A DNA stretch of 64,000 bases from assembly GCF_004331685.1 (NCBI RefSeq), contig NZ_SJSM01000012.1:1-64000 (forward strand), written 5' to 3'. Shown in pieces: positions 51,183 to 58,734 of this stretch. The position numbers were made by a program, and so were the translations under genes. The notes beneath the pieces were generated by a model. It searched no databases, was not told the DNA's origin, and worked only from the letters and a program-made list of their open reading frames with translations. This DNA comes from Pedobacter hiemivivus (GTDB lineage: Bacteria; Bacteroidota; Bacteroidia; Sphingobacteriales; Sphingobacteriaceae). Numbering within the stretch: the stretch's first letter is position 1; every line of letters begins with the position of its first letter.

Positions 51183-51788
51183 TTAACTGATTTGGATCAG
51201 ATTCAAGGTTGCAACAGCGCCCTTAGCCTGCTGAAGTTTACTGCCGTAGGCAAGTGAGCCCAGATCTATCACGGCAAATCCTAGATCTTTTATAACTTCA
51301 GCTACCTCTTTTTTTGCCATTGGTTCGTCTCCGGAAACAAATAGGACACGATTTCCATTAGCCACTTTAGGATCAGCAGCCAGGATTTTAAAGAAAAGTG
51401 TATTGAAAGCTTTCACAATTCGCGCAGCGGGCAGCCATTGGGCAACTATTTCACTGGAAGCCTTTCCGTCAAGATCAGCTACCTCGAAGTCTGGGTAATA
51501 AGTAATAAAGTGATTGGTTGCATCGATGACGATGCGGTTGGTCCAGTCTCTTAAAGTTGTTAGTGAAGGGACTTCTGACCAAGGAAGAGCCAGGACAACA
51601 ATATCAGCCTGGGCTGCTTCGGCAGTGGTTCCTGCTTTAGCCCCTGCACCTAGCTCTGCAATAGTCGCGGAGAGTGATTCGGCTCCGGTATGATTGCTTA
51701 GTGTCACCTGGTAGCCCGCTTTTAACAAATGTCCGGCAACCGCTTTGCCTATGTTTCCTGAACCAATTATTCCAAATGTCTGTTTCAT
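51183..51788 (-). CDS. NADPH-dependent F420-type reductase
   Basis: About 201 aa with an N-terminal Rossmann motif (FGIIGSGNIGKAVAGHLLKA), DIVVLALPWSEVPSL, DATNHFITYYPDF and KAFNTLFFKI, matching the NADP-oxidoreductase/coenzyme-F420-dependent family. In Bacteroidota these probably use other flavins or quinones. The ATG at 51788 is chosen because the 33 residues before it are not conserved. Operators resembling FNR boxes lie just upstream. Confidence 0.85.
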   Translation of the reverse strand: MKQTFGIIGSGNIGKAVAGHLLKAGYQVTLSNHTGAESLSATIAELGAGAKAGTTAEAAQADIVVLALPWSEVPSLTTLRDWTNRIVIDATNHFITYYPDFEVADLDGKASSEIVAQWLPAARIVKAFNTLFFKILAADPKVANGNRVLFVSGDEPMAKKEVAEVIKDLGFAVIDLGSLAYGSKLQQAKGAVATLNLIQIS

Positions 51789-51872
51789 GATATTTAATTT
51801 TATATGTCGTTTTGTTTGAGTAAAGTTAGATCTACTCAGCCTGGGGACAGATGATATATAACATGAAATCTG

Positions 51873-51888
51873 CTTGATATTTGTCAAG
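51873..51888. promoter_or_regulatory. candidate Crp/Fnr-type operator
   Basis: CTTGA-TATTTG-TCAAG, perfect 5-bp arms, lies before the F420-type reductase gene. A partial second copy (TTGATATTTGGCA) follows at about 51904. Confidence 0.4.
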
Positions 51889-51927
51889 CGAGCTTGCTAA
51901 GCTGTTGATATTTGGCAGGGAATACGG

Positions 51928-51941
51928 ATGATAATTATCAA
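51928..51941. promoter_or_regulatory. FNR-type site, copy 1
   Basis: ATGAT-AATT-ATCAA lies between the Crp/Fnr gene and the reductase operon. It is identical in 13 of 14 bases to the site before the Crp/Fnr gene itself (52600-52613). Confidence 0.55.
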
Positions 51942-51947
51942 GCTGAG

Positions 51948-52547
51948 CTAGCGTGATGATTTGTTTTGCAGGGTAACCTGTTTACGGATCCTGCTGAGCG
52001 TTTCAGGAGTAATGCCCAGATAAGAGGCTAGCATCGCCTGTGGTATCCGCTGGATAAAAACTGGATAAGTATTCATTAGATGCAGAAATCTTTCTTCTGC
52101 TGTGTAACTGATCATCGCCTGAATTCTTTCTTGAGAGGCACTAAAGTGTTTTTCATCAAGATTCTGGCACATTTTATTGAAATGTACAGAAGTAGCACGG
52201 AGGTTAATTAGCTTTTCATTAGTAGTAACAAGCAACTCGGTATCTTCCAATGCATCAATGCAATATTTGGTGGGGGTAAGATTGATAAAACTGTCCCGGT
52301 CACTGATCCACCAGTTTTCTATGCCAAAACGAACAATATGTTCATTGCCCTTCTGATCAATAGTATATTGACGCATGGTTCCCTTAACAATAAAAGACAT
52401 GTATTTACAAACCATTCCTTCGTGAAGCAGAAACTGTTTTTTCTTAATTATCTTGGGGGTAAAAGCTTGTTCTACCAGTTTAAATTCTTCATCGGAAATG
52501 ATGGAAGAAGTACCATTGTTAATGTATGCTCTGAGTTGTTCGTACAT
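51948..52547 (-). CDS. Crp/Fnr-family transcriptional regulator
   Basis: About 199 aa with a cyclic-nucleotide-binding-like barrel (about 20-130; KKQFLLHEGMVCKYMSFIVK) and a C-terminal HTH whose recognition helix reads ITPETLSRIRKQ. The ETxSR set is that of FNR (TTGAT readers). There is no cysteine cluster, so it does not hold FNR's Fe-S centre; the ligand is unknown. The ATG at 52547 is preferred to the longer frame starting at 52613. It precedes the reductase, SnoaL and isochorismatase-like genes on the same strand and probably controls them. Confidence 0.88.
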   Translation of the reverse strand: MYEQLRAYINNGTSSIISDEEFKLVEQAFTPKIIKKKQFLLHEGMVCKYMSFIVKGTMRQYTIDQKGNEHIVRFGIENWWISDRDSFINLTPTKYCIDALEDTELLVTTNEKLINLRATSVHFNKMCQNLDEKHFSASQERIQAMISYTAEERFLHLMNTYPVFIQRIPQAMLASYLGITPETLSRIRKQVTLQNKSSR

Positions 52548-52599
52548 AAGATGGTGATTGATAAGCAGTTTTTTTAATTCTAATAAAAATAAGAAATGC

Positions 52600-52613
52600 A
52601 TAATAATTATCAA
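52600..52613. promoter_or_regulatory. FNR-type site, copy 2
   Basis: ATAAT-AATT-ATCAA lies 53 bases before the Crp/Fnr start codon, one base different from the copy at 51928. This suggests autoregulation. Confidence 0.5.
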
Positions 52614-52686
52614 ATTGTAAATTCTTTATTGTAGATGGTTCGGGAGGTAATTGAGTAACTTTGGCAAAACCAAAATAGATTGGATA

Positions 52687-53205
52687 ATGGAATACATACA
52701 GGTTAGAAAAGCTACAATAGACGATTTAAGTACCCTTCAGCAAATCGGTAGAGAAACTTTTTTTGAAACATTTGCCGAAAGCAATACTGAGGATGACATG
52801 AATAAGTACCTTGAAGATAGTTTTAATGCCGATAAAGTGACTGTTGAGTTGAGTAATCCAGATTCGTTGTTTTATATTGCCTGGGAAGATGAAAGTCCTG
52901 TTGGCTACGTAAAGGTAAATACTGGAATCGCACAGACGGAGCAGTTGGATGAAAAGGCTTTGGAAATCGAGCGGATTTATGTAAAAAGTAGCCATCATGG
53001 TAAAAAAGTTGGTCAGCTCCTTTATGAAAAAGCTTTAGAGGTAGCTCAGCAATATCATAATTCCTATTTATGGTTGGGTGTTTGGGAAAAAAATCCACGT
53101 GCAATAAGGTTCTATGAAAAGAATGGGTTTATTGCTTTTGACAAGCATATATTTAAGATGGGCGACGATGAGCAGCTTGATATTATGATGAAGAAAGTGT
53201 TATAA
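52687..53205 (+). CDS. GNAT-family N-acetyltransferase
   Basis: About 172 aa: YIQVRKATIDDLSTLQQIGR, then the acetyl-CoA region ALEIERIYVKSSHHGKKVGQ with the Q/RxxGxG/A-like loop, and LWLGVWEKNPRAIRFYEKNG. It resembles spermidine/spermine or ribosomal-protein-type acetyltransferases (PaiA-like). Substrate unknown. Start at ATG 52687; an upstream TTG at 52651 adds twelve unlikely residues. It is divergent from the Crp/Fnr gene. Confidence 0.88.
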   Translation: MEYIQVRKATIDDLSTLQQIGRETFFETFAESNTEDDMNKYLEDSFNADKVTVELSNPDSLFYIAWEDESPVGYVKVNTGIAQTEQLDEKALEIERIYVKSSHHGKKVGQLLYEKALEVAQQYHNSYLWLGVWEKNPRAIRFYEKNGFIAFDKHIFKMGDDEQLDIMMKKVL

Positions 53206-53278
53206 ATTGCGGGCCATGACAGATGGCTGCTATTGGTTTTCCTGAATAGTGATCCAGGCGCTCCTGTCTCAGTTTTTT

Positions 53279-53830
53279 TTACTGTTTCAAGTAATGTAGT
53301 GCTACAGCTCCTGATTCAAGCACTTTCGACTGTACTAGTTTCAAGTTTAACCGATCCCGAAGTTGGGTATCAGCTAACAGTCGTCTTCCTTCGCCAGCAA
53401 TGACAGGATGAATGACAAAGTGAAATTCATCAACCAAGTCAAGTGCTATTAATTGCGAAGGCAGGTCTACACCACCAATTGAAATTTTCTTACCTGTTTG
53501 CTGTTTCAGTTTTAAAAATTCCTCTGCAAGGTTCTCACGAATAATCCTTGTATTCCCATCAGCACTTTCTAATGATTTGGAAAAAACAATTTTGTCGATC
53601 GCATCGAATGTTTCTGCAAATTCATTCTCTAATTTTGTCCCGGACTGGCTTTTAGCTACATCAGGCCAATAGGGGACCATCAGTTCATAGGTTTTTCGGC
53701 CGTAGACGATCAGATCAACGTCCTTCATGAGCGCTGTAAAATATTCATGAATATCTGCTGTACCATTTCCTTTGGTATGGTCGCAGCAGCCATCTGTAGT
53801 CAGATTAATTCCATAGATAACCTTTCTCAT
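53279..53830 (-). CDS. dihydrofolate reductase-like (RibD C-terminal) protein
   Basis: The 183-aa protein has the RibD-C/YyaP pattern: GINLTTDGCCDHTKGNGTAD, DLIVYGRKTYELMVPYWPDV, KISIGGVDLPSQLIALDLVD and FHFVIHPVIAGEGRRLL. These NADPH-binding reductases are common singletons; the substrate is not known and it is unlikely to be the housekeeping dihydrofolate reductase. It lies 15 bases downstream of the DUF1343 gene on the same strand. Confidence 0.88.
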   Translation of the reverse strand: MRKVIYGINLTTDGCCDHTKGNGTADIHEYFTALMKDVDLIVYGRKTYELMVPYWPDVAKSQSGTKLENEFAETFDAIDKIVFSKSLESADGNTRIIRENLAEEFLKLKQQTGKKISIGGVDLPSQLIALDLVDEFHFVIHPVIAGEGRRLLADTQLRDRLNLKLVQSKVLESGAVALHYLKQ

Positions 53831-53845
53831 TTGAATAGTTTTTAA

Positions 53846-55075
53846 TTACGGATATAGGAGATACTTTGCGCGTATAGCCTTAAACTTTTGCAATCCAGGT
53901 TCCCAGCTTTTTCTGATGTCGGCTTCCGATACTCCTGCTAAGATTTGTTTTCTTAATTGATCGGTACCTATGCGCAGATCGAAAGCTGATATATCTTGGT
54001 TCGCTCTTCCAGGGGTAAAGAACTTAGCTTTATCCGGATAGGCATTGTACAATTCAATTAACCATGATAGATCAATTTGGCGACTCTTTCGAAACTTGTT
54101 AATATCATAATTGCGAAGGTCAAGACCATAACAAACAGCGTCTTTGTGATTTGGTCGTTCACTCATTCCCGGAATACTTACTGGTTTGTAGGAGAATGAA
54201 TATTTGCCTTTCAATGCGGGGGCTCCCAATATCGTAAATGGCATATGAGTTCCCCGGCCTTCATTGATAGCTGTTCCTTCAAACATACATAAGCTCGGGA
54301 AAAGCATTACAGCTTGCTGTGTATTTAAATTTGGTGAGGGATTTATGGGTAATACATAAGGCAAGTCATGATTGTAATTGGCAACTTTTATAATATTTAT
54401 TTTGCATTGTTTCTTAAGATATCCTTCGCCGTTAAGGTATTGTGCAAATTCAGCGATTGTCATGCCATGCGTCATGGGTGTATAATGGATCCCTATAGCA
54501 GATTTATATTTATCATCAGTCATTACCGGTCCGTCTACTACATATCCGTTAGGATTAGGCCGGTCAAGAATTAGCAGTTCTTTATTGTTTTCTGCACAAG
54601 CATCCATCACATACTCAAGCGTATTGATATTGGTATAGTAGCGACAGCCCACATCCTGAATATCAAAGACCATCAGGTCGATATCTGCCAGCTGTTCTTT
54701 TGTTGGTTTTTCGTTTTTGCCATATAAAGAGATGATTGGAATGCCAGTTTTAGCATCTTTCTCATTGCCCACAACGGCTCCATTACTGGCATTGCCTCTA
54801 AAACCATGCTCAGGTCCAAACACTTTTACTATTTTAATTCCAAGGCTCAATAAACTGTCCACGCTGCTTTTTTTGCCGATAATAGAACTCTGATTTGCAA
54901 CCAGGCCAATTCGTTTTCCTTTTAGATAAGGCAAATATTTTTCAGTCTGGTCGGCGCCTGTAATAATTCCTGGCTTATTGGATTTATTGTGGTTTGAGGA
55001 TGCAGTTTGTGCGGTACATTTAACATTACTGATCACCAGAAGCGTTAAAAAAAGTTTTGAAATAAATCTCATCAT
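53846..55075 (-). CDS. DUF1343 exo-beta-N-acetylmuramidase-like protein (NamZ type)
   Basis: About 409 aa with a signal peptide (about 1-25) followed by a DUF1343 domain: GKRIGLVANQSSIIGKKSSV, KVFGPEHGFRGNASNGAVVG, LMVFDIQDVGCRYYTNINTL, LLILDRPNPNGYVVDGP, and MFEGTAINEGRGTHMPF. NamZ enzymes remove terminal N-acetylmuramic acid from cell-wall fragments. In Bacteroidota the protein is exported for peptidoglycan salvage. The ATG pair at 55072-55075 is used because the upstream 16 residues are not signal-like. The lower end of the VOC pseudogene lies 21 bases upstream. Confidence 0.88.
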   Translation of the reverse strand: MMRFISKLFLTLLVISNVKCTAQTASSNHNKSNKPGIITGADQTEKYLPYLKGKRIGLVANQSSIIGKKSSVDSLLSLGIKIVKVFGPEHGFRGNASNGAVVGNEKDAKTGIPIISLYGKNEKPTKEQLADIDLMVFDIQDVGCRYYTNINTLEYVMDACAENNKELLILDRPNPNGYVVDGPVMTDDKYKSAIGIHYTPMTHGMTIAEFAQYLNGEGYLKKQCKINIIKVANYNHDLPYVLPINPSPNLNTQQAVMLFPSLCMFEGTAINEGRGTHMPFTILGAPALKGKYSFSYKPVSIPGMSERPNHKDAVCYGLDLRNYDINKFRKSRQIDLSWLIELYNAYPDKAKFFTPGRANQDISAFDLRIGTDQLRKQILAGVSEADIRKSWEPGLQKFKAIRAKYLLYP

Positions 55076-55095
55076 TTTTAGAGGGTTAATAAGGG

Positions 55096-55451
55096 TTATA
55101 CGGGCTGCTGAAATATAATGCAAACCGTAGTTGGATCAAGAGTAGCAAATTCCTTAAGCCCCCAGGTTTATGGCTCACTACTCTGGAATTGGGATGTAAG
55201 ATTTCTGGTGCGCGGTCTTTGATTTCCTGGTAAATGGCTTCAATATCATTGGTCGCTATTCTAATTTCGGGGCGATCTCCTTCTGCAAATTCTTTACTGT
55301 CTACCAGTAGAAAAGTGATGTCATCCCGATTGACAATGTATAAGGAATCGTCATGATACCCGAGGGTAAATCCCATACCGTCAATGAAAAATTTTAGGCC
55401 TACATTGATATCAGAATAAAATACTTTCGGAAGAATCTGTTTAAGCGCCAT
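55096..55451 (-). pseudogene. VOC/bleomycin-resistance-like protein, frameshifted
   Basis: The first 95 codons match a VOC (glyoxalase/bleomycin resistance) protein: KQILPKVFYSDINVGLKFFI, RPEIRIATNDIEAIYQEI, NSRVVSHKP. After the bases CCTGGGGG (about 55160) the reading frame is wrong. The natural C-terminus LKEFATLDPTTVCIIFQQPV appears in the neighbouring frame and ends at 55096-55098. Homologues have PWGLKEF, so one T has been lost from CCTTGGGGG. The annotated frame would end instead at 55086 with an unrelated tail. A sequencing error is possible. Confidence 0.7.
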
Positions 55452-55493
55452 AATTGAATCTATTTATGTTCGTCTTTTTAGCTATTTGCCAGC

Positions 55494-55919
55494 TCATTGC
55501 TTACCCCATTTTGCCTCAAGGAAATCAATTGTTCCGCTGATCATTTCTTTAAGTACATCGGTGTTAATGTCCTCCAGTTTTTTTACATAAATGCAACCTT
55601 TTCCCATGGTGAACTTTCCCAATCGCTTAAGCAGTTCTTCTTGACCTGGGGCAGCACTATAAACATACAAAGATATAGCCGCTTTTCGAGGTGAAAATCC
55701 GACCAAAGGCCAATCTCCTTCCTGTTTGCTCCTGTCTGATTTATAATGATATAAGCCGAAACCGATTATCGATGCCCCCCACATTTTAGGATCATAACCT
55801 GTATGTTCTTTCATCAATTTCAATAGTTCGAAACCGTCTTGCTTTTTCTGCGACGTTGCTGCAAAGTCATTGATGAAATCTTCGACGCTGGCCTCTGTTT
55901 GGGTGGTTTTAATGGTCAT
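55494..55919 (-). CDS. DUF1801 family protein
   Basis: The 141-aa protein follows the DUF1801 (YdhG) pattern: SVEDFINDFAATSQKKQDGF, MWGASIIGFGLYHYKSDRSK, then ISLYVYSAAPGQEELLKRL and GKGCIYVKKLEDIN. The fold resembles the iron-chaperone frataxin-like YdhG; function is not established. It is soluble and intact. Confidence 0.88.
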   Translation of the reverse strand: MTIKTTQTEASVEDFINDFAATSQKKQDGFELLKLMKEHTGYDPKMWGASIIGFGLYHYKSDRSKQEGDWPLVGFSPRKAAISLYVYSAAPGQEELLKRLGKFTMGKGCIYVKKLEDINTDVLKEMISGTIDFLEAKWGKQ

Positions 55920-55994
55920 GTTGCTAATGGTTTTAACTCATAACAATATAGTAAACAAAACTGTTTTTTGCCAGCAATTTCATGCTTGGTTGTT

Positions 55995-56144
55995 ATGCCA
56001 CCAATTTGCATAGTTACCTTGCATAGAGTAGGTAAAATTTGGTATAAAGGATTGGCACAGGGCGGAACTGCAATCATTGGTATGGTGGTTGTTACAGTTG
56101 GGGTAATTATGTGTGTGGCAGGAACAAAGAAATTTGCTAAATAA
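55995..56144 (+). CDS. possible small membrane protein, 49 aa
   Basis: The frame from ATG 55995 encodes MPPICIVTLHRVGKIWYKGL followed by one hydrophobic helix (TAIIGMVVVTVGVIMCVAG) and a basic end TKKFAK. The helix flanked by Lys looks like a real single-pass protein. It lies 22 bases before the ATP-grasp gene on the same strand. The opposite strand is also open here, so coding status is unproven. Confidence 0.3.
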   Translation: MPPICIVTLHRVGKIWYKGLAQGGTAIIGMVVVTVGVIMCVAGTKKFAK

Positions 56145-56166
56145 GATTTAACTAAAATAGAGAAGA

Positions 56167-57036
56167 ATGAAAATAGCAATAGTTAGTTACAATAAACAGG
56201 AAAAGTTTTCACAGGGCATTGTCAATGATGAAGATGCAGACCTTATAAGATTTTTGACAGGTAAAGGATTAAATGTTGTTCCTACAATTTGGAATGATGA
56301 AAATGTAGATTGGAACAGCTTTAATGTAGCTATCATTAAATCCCCTTGGGACTATCACAACCATTTAACCGAGTTTTTGAATTGGTTGAATAAATTGGAA
56401 AAATTAAATGTCAAAGTATTAAACCCTGTGGAAATTATTAAATGGAACAGCCACAAAAAATATTTGAAAGACATTGCCAATAAAGGACTTCCTGTAATTC
56501 CTAGCGAATACCTTGCAAAAGGAGCTACCTTGGATCACCGTTTCTTTGACCTATTCGGTACAAATAAATTGGTTGTAAAACCTTGTGTAAGTGCAGGAGC
56601 ACAAAATACGATAACCGTAGATCTAATTAATTATCAGGAACGTATAGAAGAAATTGGACAACTTTTAAAAGCAGAAGATTACATTGTACAACCTTTTGTA
56701 GAAGAAATTAAAAATGGTGAGTGGTCCTTTCTGTTTTTTAATGGCAAATACAGCCATTGTTCATTAAAGACGCCTAAACAAGGCGATTTTAGGGTGCAAC
56801 ATTATCACGGTGGCAGTATCAGCTATCCTACGCCTAATCCCTTGCATATAGAACAGGCCGAAATATACGTAAAGAGCTTACCAGTAGCTACGCTTTATGC
56901 AAGGGTTGATGGTGTAGTCATAAATGATTCATTTAAATTAATGGAATTGGAATTAATCGAACCGTATTTGTTCCTTAATGGCGATTTCAATTTATTGGAA
57001 AACTATTACCGGGCATTGATGGCTTTGATTTCATAA
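56167..57036 (+). CDS. RimK-like ATP-grasp enzyme
   Basis: The 289-aa protein has an ATP-grasp fold: IKSPWDYHNHLTEFLNWLN, IKWNSHKKYLKDIANKGLPV, NKLVVKPCVSAGAQNTI (ATP Lys), YIVQPFVEEIKNGEWSFLFF, and the metal-binding MELELIEPYLFL. The SPWDY and WN-x-K-x-YL segments match the DcsG/glutathione-synthetase-like group that ligates an amino acid or a small acid. The natural substrates are unknown. It may be co-transcribed with a small membrane frame upstream. Length is shorter than graspetide ligases, and no precursor peptide is convincing. Confidence 0.8.
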   Translation: MKIAIVSYNKQEKFSQGIVNDEDADLIRFLTGKGLNVVPTIWNDENVDWNSFNVAIIKSPWDYHNHLTEFLNWLNKLEKLNVKVLNPVEIIKWNSHKKYLKDIANKGLPVIPSEYLAKGATLDHRFFDLFGTNKLVVKPCVSAGAQNTITVDLINYQERIEEIGQLLKAEDYIVQPFVEEIKNGEWSFLFFNGKYSHCSLKTPKQGDFRVQHYHGGSISYPTPNPLHIEQAEIYVKSLPVATLYARVDGVVINDSFKLMELELIEPYLFLNGDFNLLENYYRALMALIS

Positions 57037-57139
57037 GGGATGGTTACTGCAAGGAGCCTTGGAATATGACAATTATGTCATACTATTTTTTTTGCTTTAA
57101 GTTAGTTTTGTCCGCTATCTTATTTAAAATAAACTCAAA

Positions 57140-57850
57140 ATGAATTGCAGAAGTATGTATATGCTCTTGTTGCTCTTTACTTTTAAAACAGCTTATAGTC
57201 AGCATAGTCATTATCCTGATAAGCCCAATACCCATGGGATGTTATTGATGGGGCAGGAGACTGTATATGGAGAACACCTTCCTATGTTTCATACTCCCCA
57301 TGATTATCAGATTATTCTGGAGCTTGAATTTCCGAAAACAGATTTGGAAAAATATCGTAAGGATCGTATAGCGCATCCTCAAGAATTGGTTTATACCATT
57401 GAACCTGAAACCTTTGTTTTACCAGAGATGGTTAATCATACTAAAGTGTTTAAAGCCAGTGTGTATAGGGGGCATTTTGAAAGAGGAGGGATCAAATTTT
57501 TAGATACAATTACCCTTAAAATTAAGAAGATTATTTATTATAAGCAGTTTGATAAAAATCAACAAAGACCTGAGCAGCTGCAATACATTTTGTTCGGAAA
57601 TAAGAAAGAACAATTTTTGAGCCACCTAATTAGCAAAAAGCCTGATTTTAATGAAGTATTGGCCGTTCAGCTGTCAGATATGAAGGTTATGAATGCAAGT
57701 AGACCTTATCAGCTGATTACTTTTGAAGAAAAGGAGAGTCGTAAACCTTTTTCATGGGCTAAGCCTGAAGCGCTGATATGGGGAACTCATAACCCGGCTG
57801 TGTTTAAAAAGCACAAACAGTTGTATCTTGAGTTTGGTGATTTGGAATAA
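57140..57850 (+). CDS. exported protein of unknown function, 236 aa
   Basis: A signal peptide (about 1-20, ending TAYSQ) precedes a mature part rich in His and aromatic residues at its start (HSHYPDKPNTHGMLLMGQ; VYGEHLPMFHTPHDYQI). The rest has alternating beta-like segments. No family recognised. The dense His cluster near the mature N-terminus (seven His in about 35 residues) hints at metal binding. It stands alone between the ATP-grasp gene and the MFS fragment. Confidence 0.7.
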   Translation: MNCRSMYMLLLLFTFKTAYSQHSHYPDKPNTHGMLLMGQETVYGEHLPMFHTPHDYQIILELEFPKTDLEKYRKDRIAHPQELVYTIEPETFVLPEMVNHTKVFKASVYRGHFERGGIKFLDTITLKIKKIIYYKQFDKNQQRPEQLQYILFGNKKEQFLSHLISKKPDFNEVLAVQLSDMKVMNASRPYQLITFEEKESRKPFSWAKPEALIWGTHNPAVFKKHKQLYLEFGDLE

Positions 57851-57864
57851 AAAACAATTCTATT

Positions 57865-58257
57865 ATGTATTTTTATATCGATGGACTGAATTCTTTTGCC
57901 GGATTTTATAATTTGCAGTTGTACTTTAACCAGAAATTCAAGGAAGGATTTCTTGGTTATTTGAGCGCGGAAAATCAGAACGTGATGGCGCGTTTGAATT
58001 TTTATCAGGGATTATATACTTCGAAAGGATTCACTGACGATCAGTCATCAGCTCTGGCGAATTCAGCGATATGGCAGAGTGTTGCCCAACAGAGCCAGTT
58101 GCTCAGCAACCGTGCGGTGTTTGTGTTCTTTGGCCTAATATTAATTGGTATTGCTTTGCTGATTATTCTAGTGCCCGCTATGTCAAAAACATATTGCTGG
58201 GCAAAAAGGAGTTTTACCCCTAATCTTTACCGCAATTTAGGAAATGGTTCTGTATAG
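57865..58257 (+). pseudogene. C-terminal fragment of an MFS drug-efflux transporter
   Basis: 130 codons match the end of Bacteroidota EmrB/QacA-like MFS transporters: FYNLQLYFNQKFKEGFLGYL, then QGLYTSKGFTDDQSSALANS, AIWQSVAQQSQLLSNRAVF and a final helix VFFGLILIGIALLIILVP. The preceding 12-13 helices are absent, although an ATG starts this frame. The leading residues MYFYIDGLNS belong to the loss junction. Not expected to transport anything. Confidence 0.65.
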
Positions 58258-58734
58258 TTCCTTGTAATGAATTACGAGATCATTAAGCCTGAATCCGCGG
58301 TTTAGCCCACTTGGGTTAGGAAGTATCCAGATAGATGCCCCGCAGAATTTTTCCTCCTGATAGCCCCATGAGATCTGTTTTTTTCCGGAAAAGGCAATGT
58401 AAGCTGCTCTGCCAAGGAAGGCGATACATTCCGGCCGGTAATGTTCCATTTTATTTTTAAGGGCATCAACCGAACTTTCGAAGTCCCCTTTAGAGAGCTC
58501 ATCTGCTCGACCTGTTGCCCTGTCCACGGCGGTAGTCAGGCCATACCCAAAATTGAGGATGCTTGCATCGTGTATAGGTTCGATTTCGTATGGTGTGAAA
58601 CCAGCCTGGTGAAGGGCTTTCCAAAAACGGTTGCCCCGTCCGGAAAAATGATGCCCCTCCCATGCAGATTTTAGCCCAGGGTTAATTCCACAAAAAATTA
58701 TTCTTAGGTCTTTGTCAATAAGGTCAGTTAACAT
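58237..58734 (-). CDS. mug: G:T/U mismatch-specific DNA glycosylase (Mug/TDG family)
   Basis: About 165 aa: LRIIFCGINPGLKSAWEGHH, the active-site GINPG loop with its Asn, SGRGNRFWKALHQAGF, then LGRAAYIAFSGKK and the DNA-clamping WILPNPSGLNRGF. It removes uracil or ethenocytosine opposite G in DNA. The ATG at 58734 is preferred (MLTDLIDKDLRIIFCG); the longer frame to 58767 adds eleven residues. Its start overlaps the end of the aldo/keto reductase gene by 11 bases, so they are co-transcribed. Confidence 0.9.
   Translation of the reverse strand: MLTDLIDKDLRIIFCGINPGLKSAWEGHHFSGRGNRFWKALHQAGFTPYEIEPIHDASILNFGYGLTTAVDRATGRADELSKGDFESSVDALKNKMEHYRPECIAFLGRAAYIAFSGKKQISWGYQEEKFCGASIWILPNPSGLNRGFRLNDLVIHYKELYRTIS

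Noticed and set aside
55916-56179. 87-codon minus-strand frame
   Set aside because: Overlaps starts of genes on both sides and is rich in Thr/Pro with no family; the opposite small frame is slightly more plausible.
56167-57036. Graspetide (microviridin-like) ligase with precursor
   Set aside because: The ATP-grasp protein is of the DcsG/RimK type, and the upstream small frame is a hydrophobic helix without a Thr/Asp/Glu-rich core.
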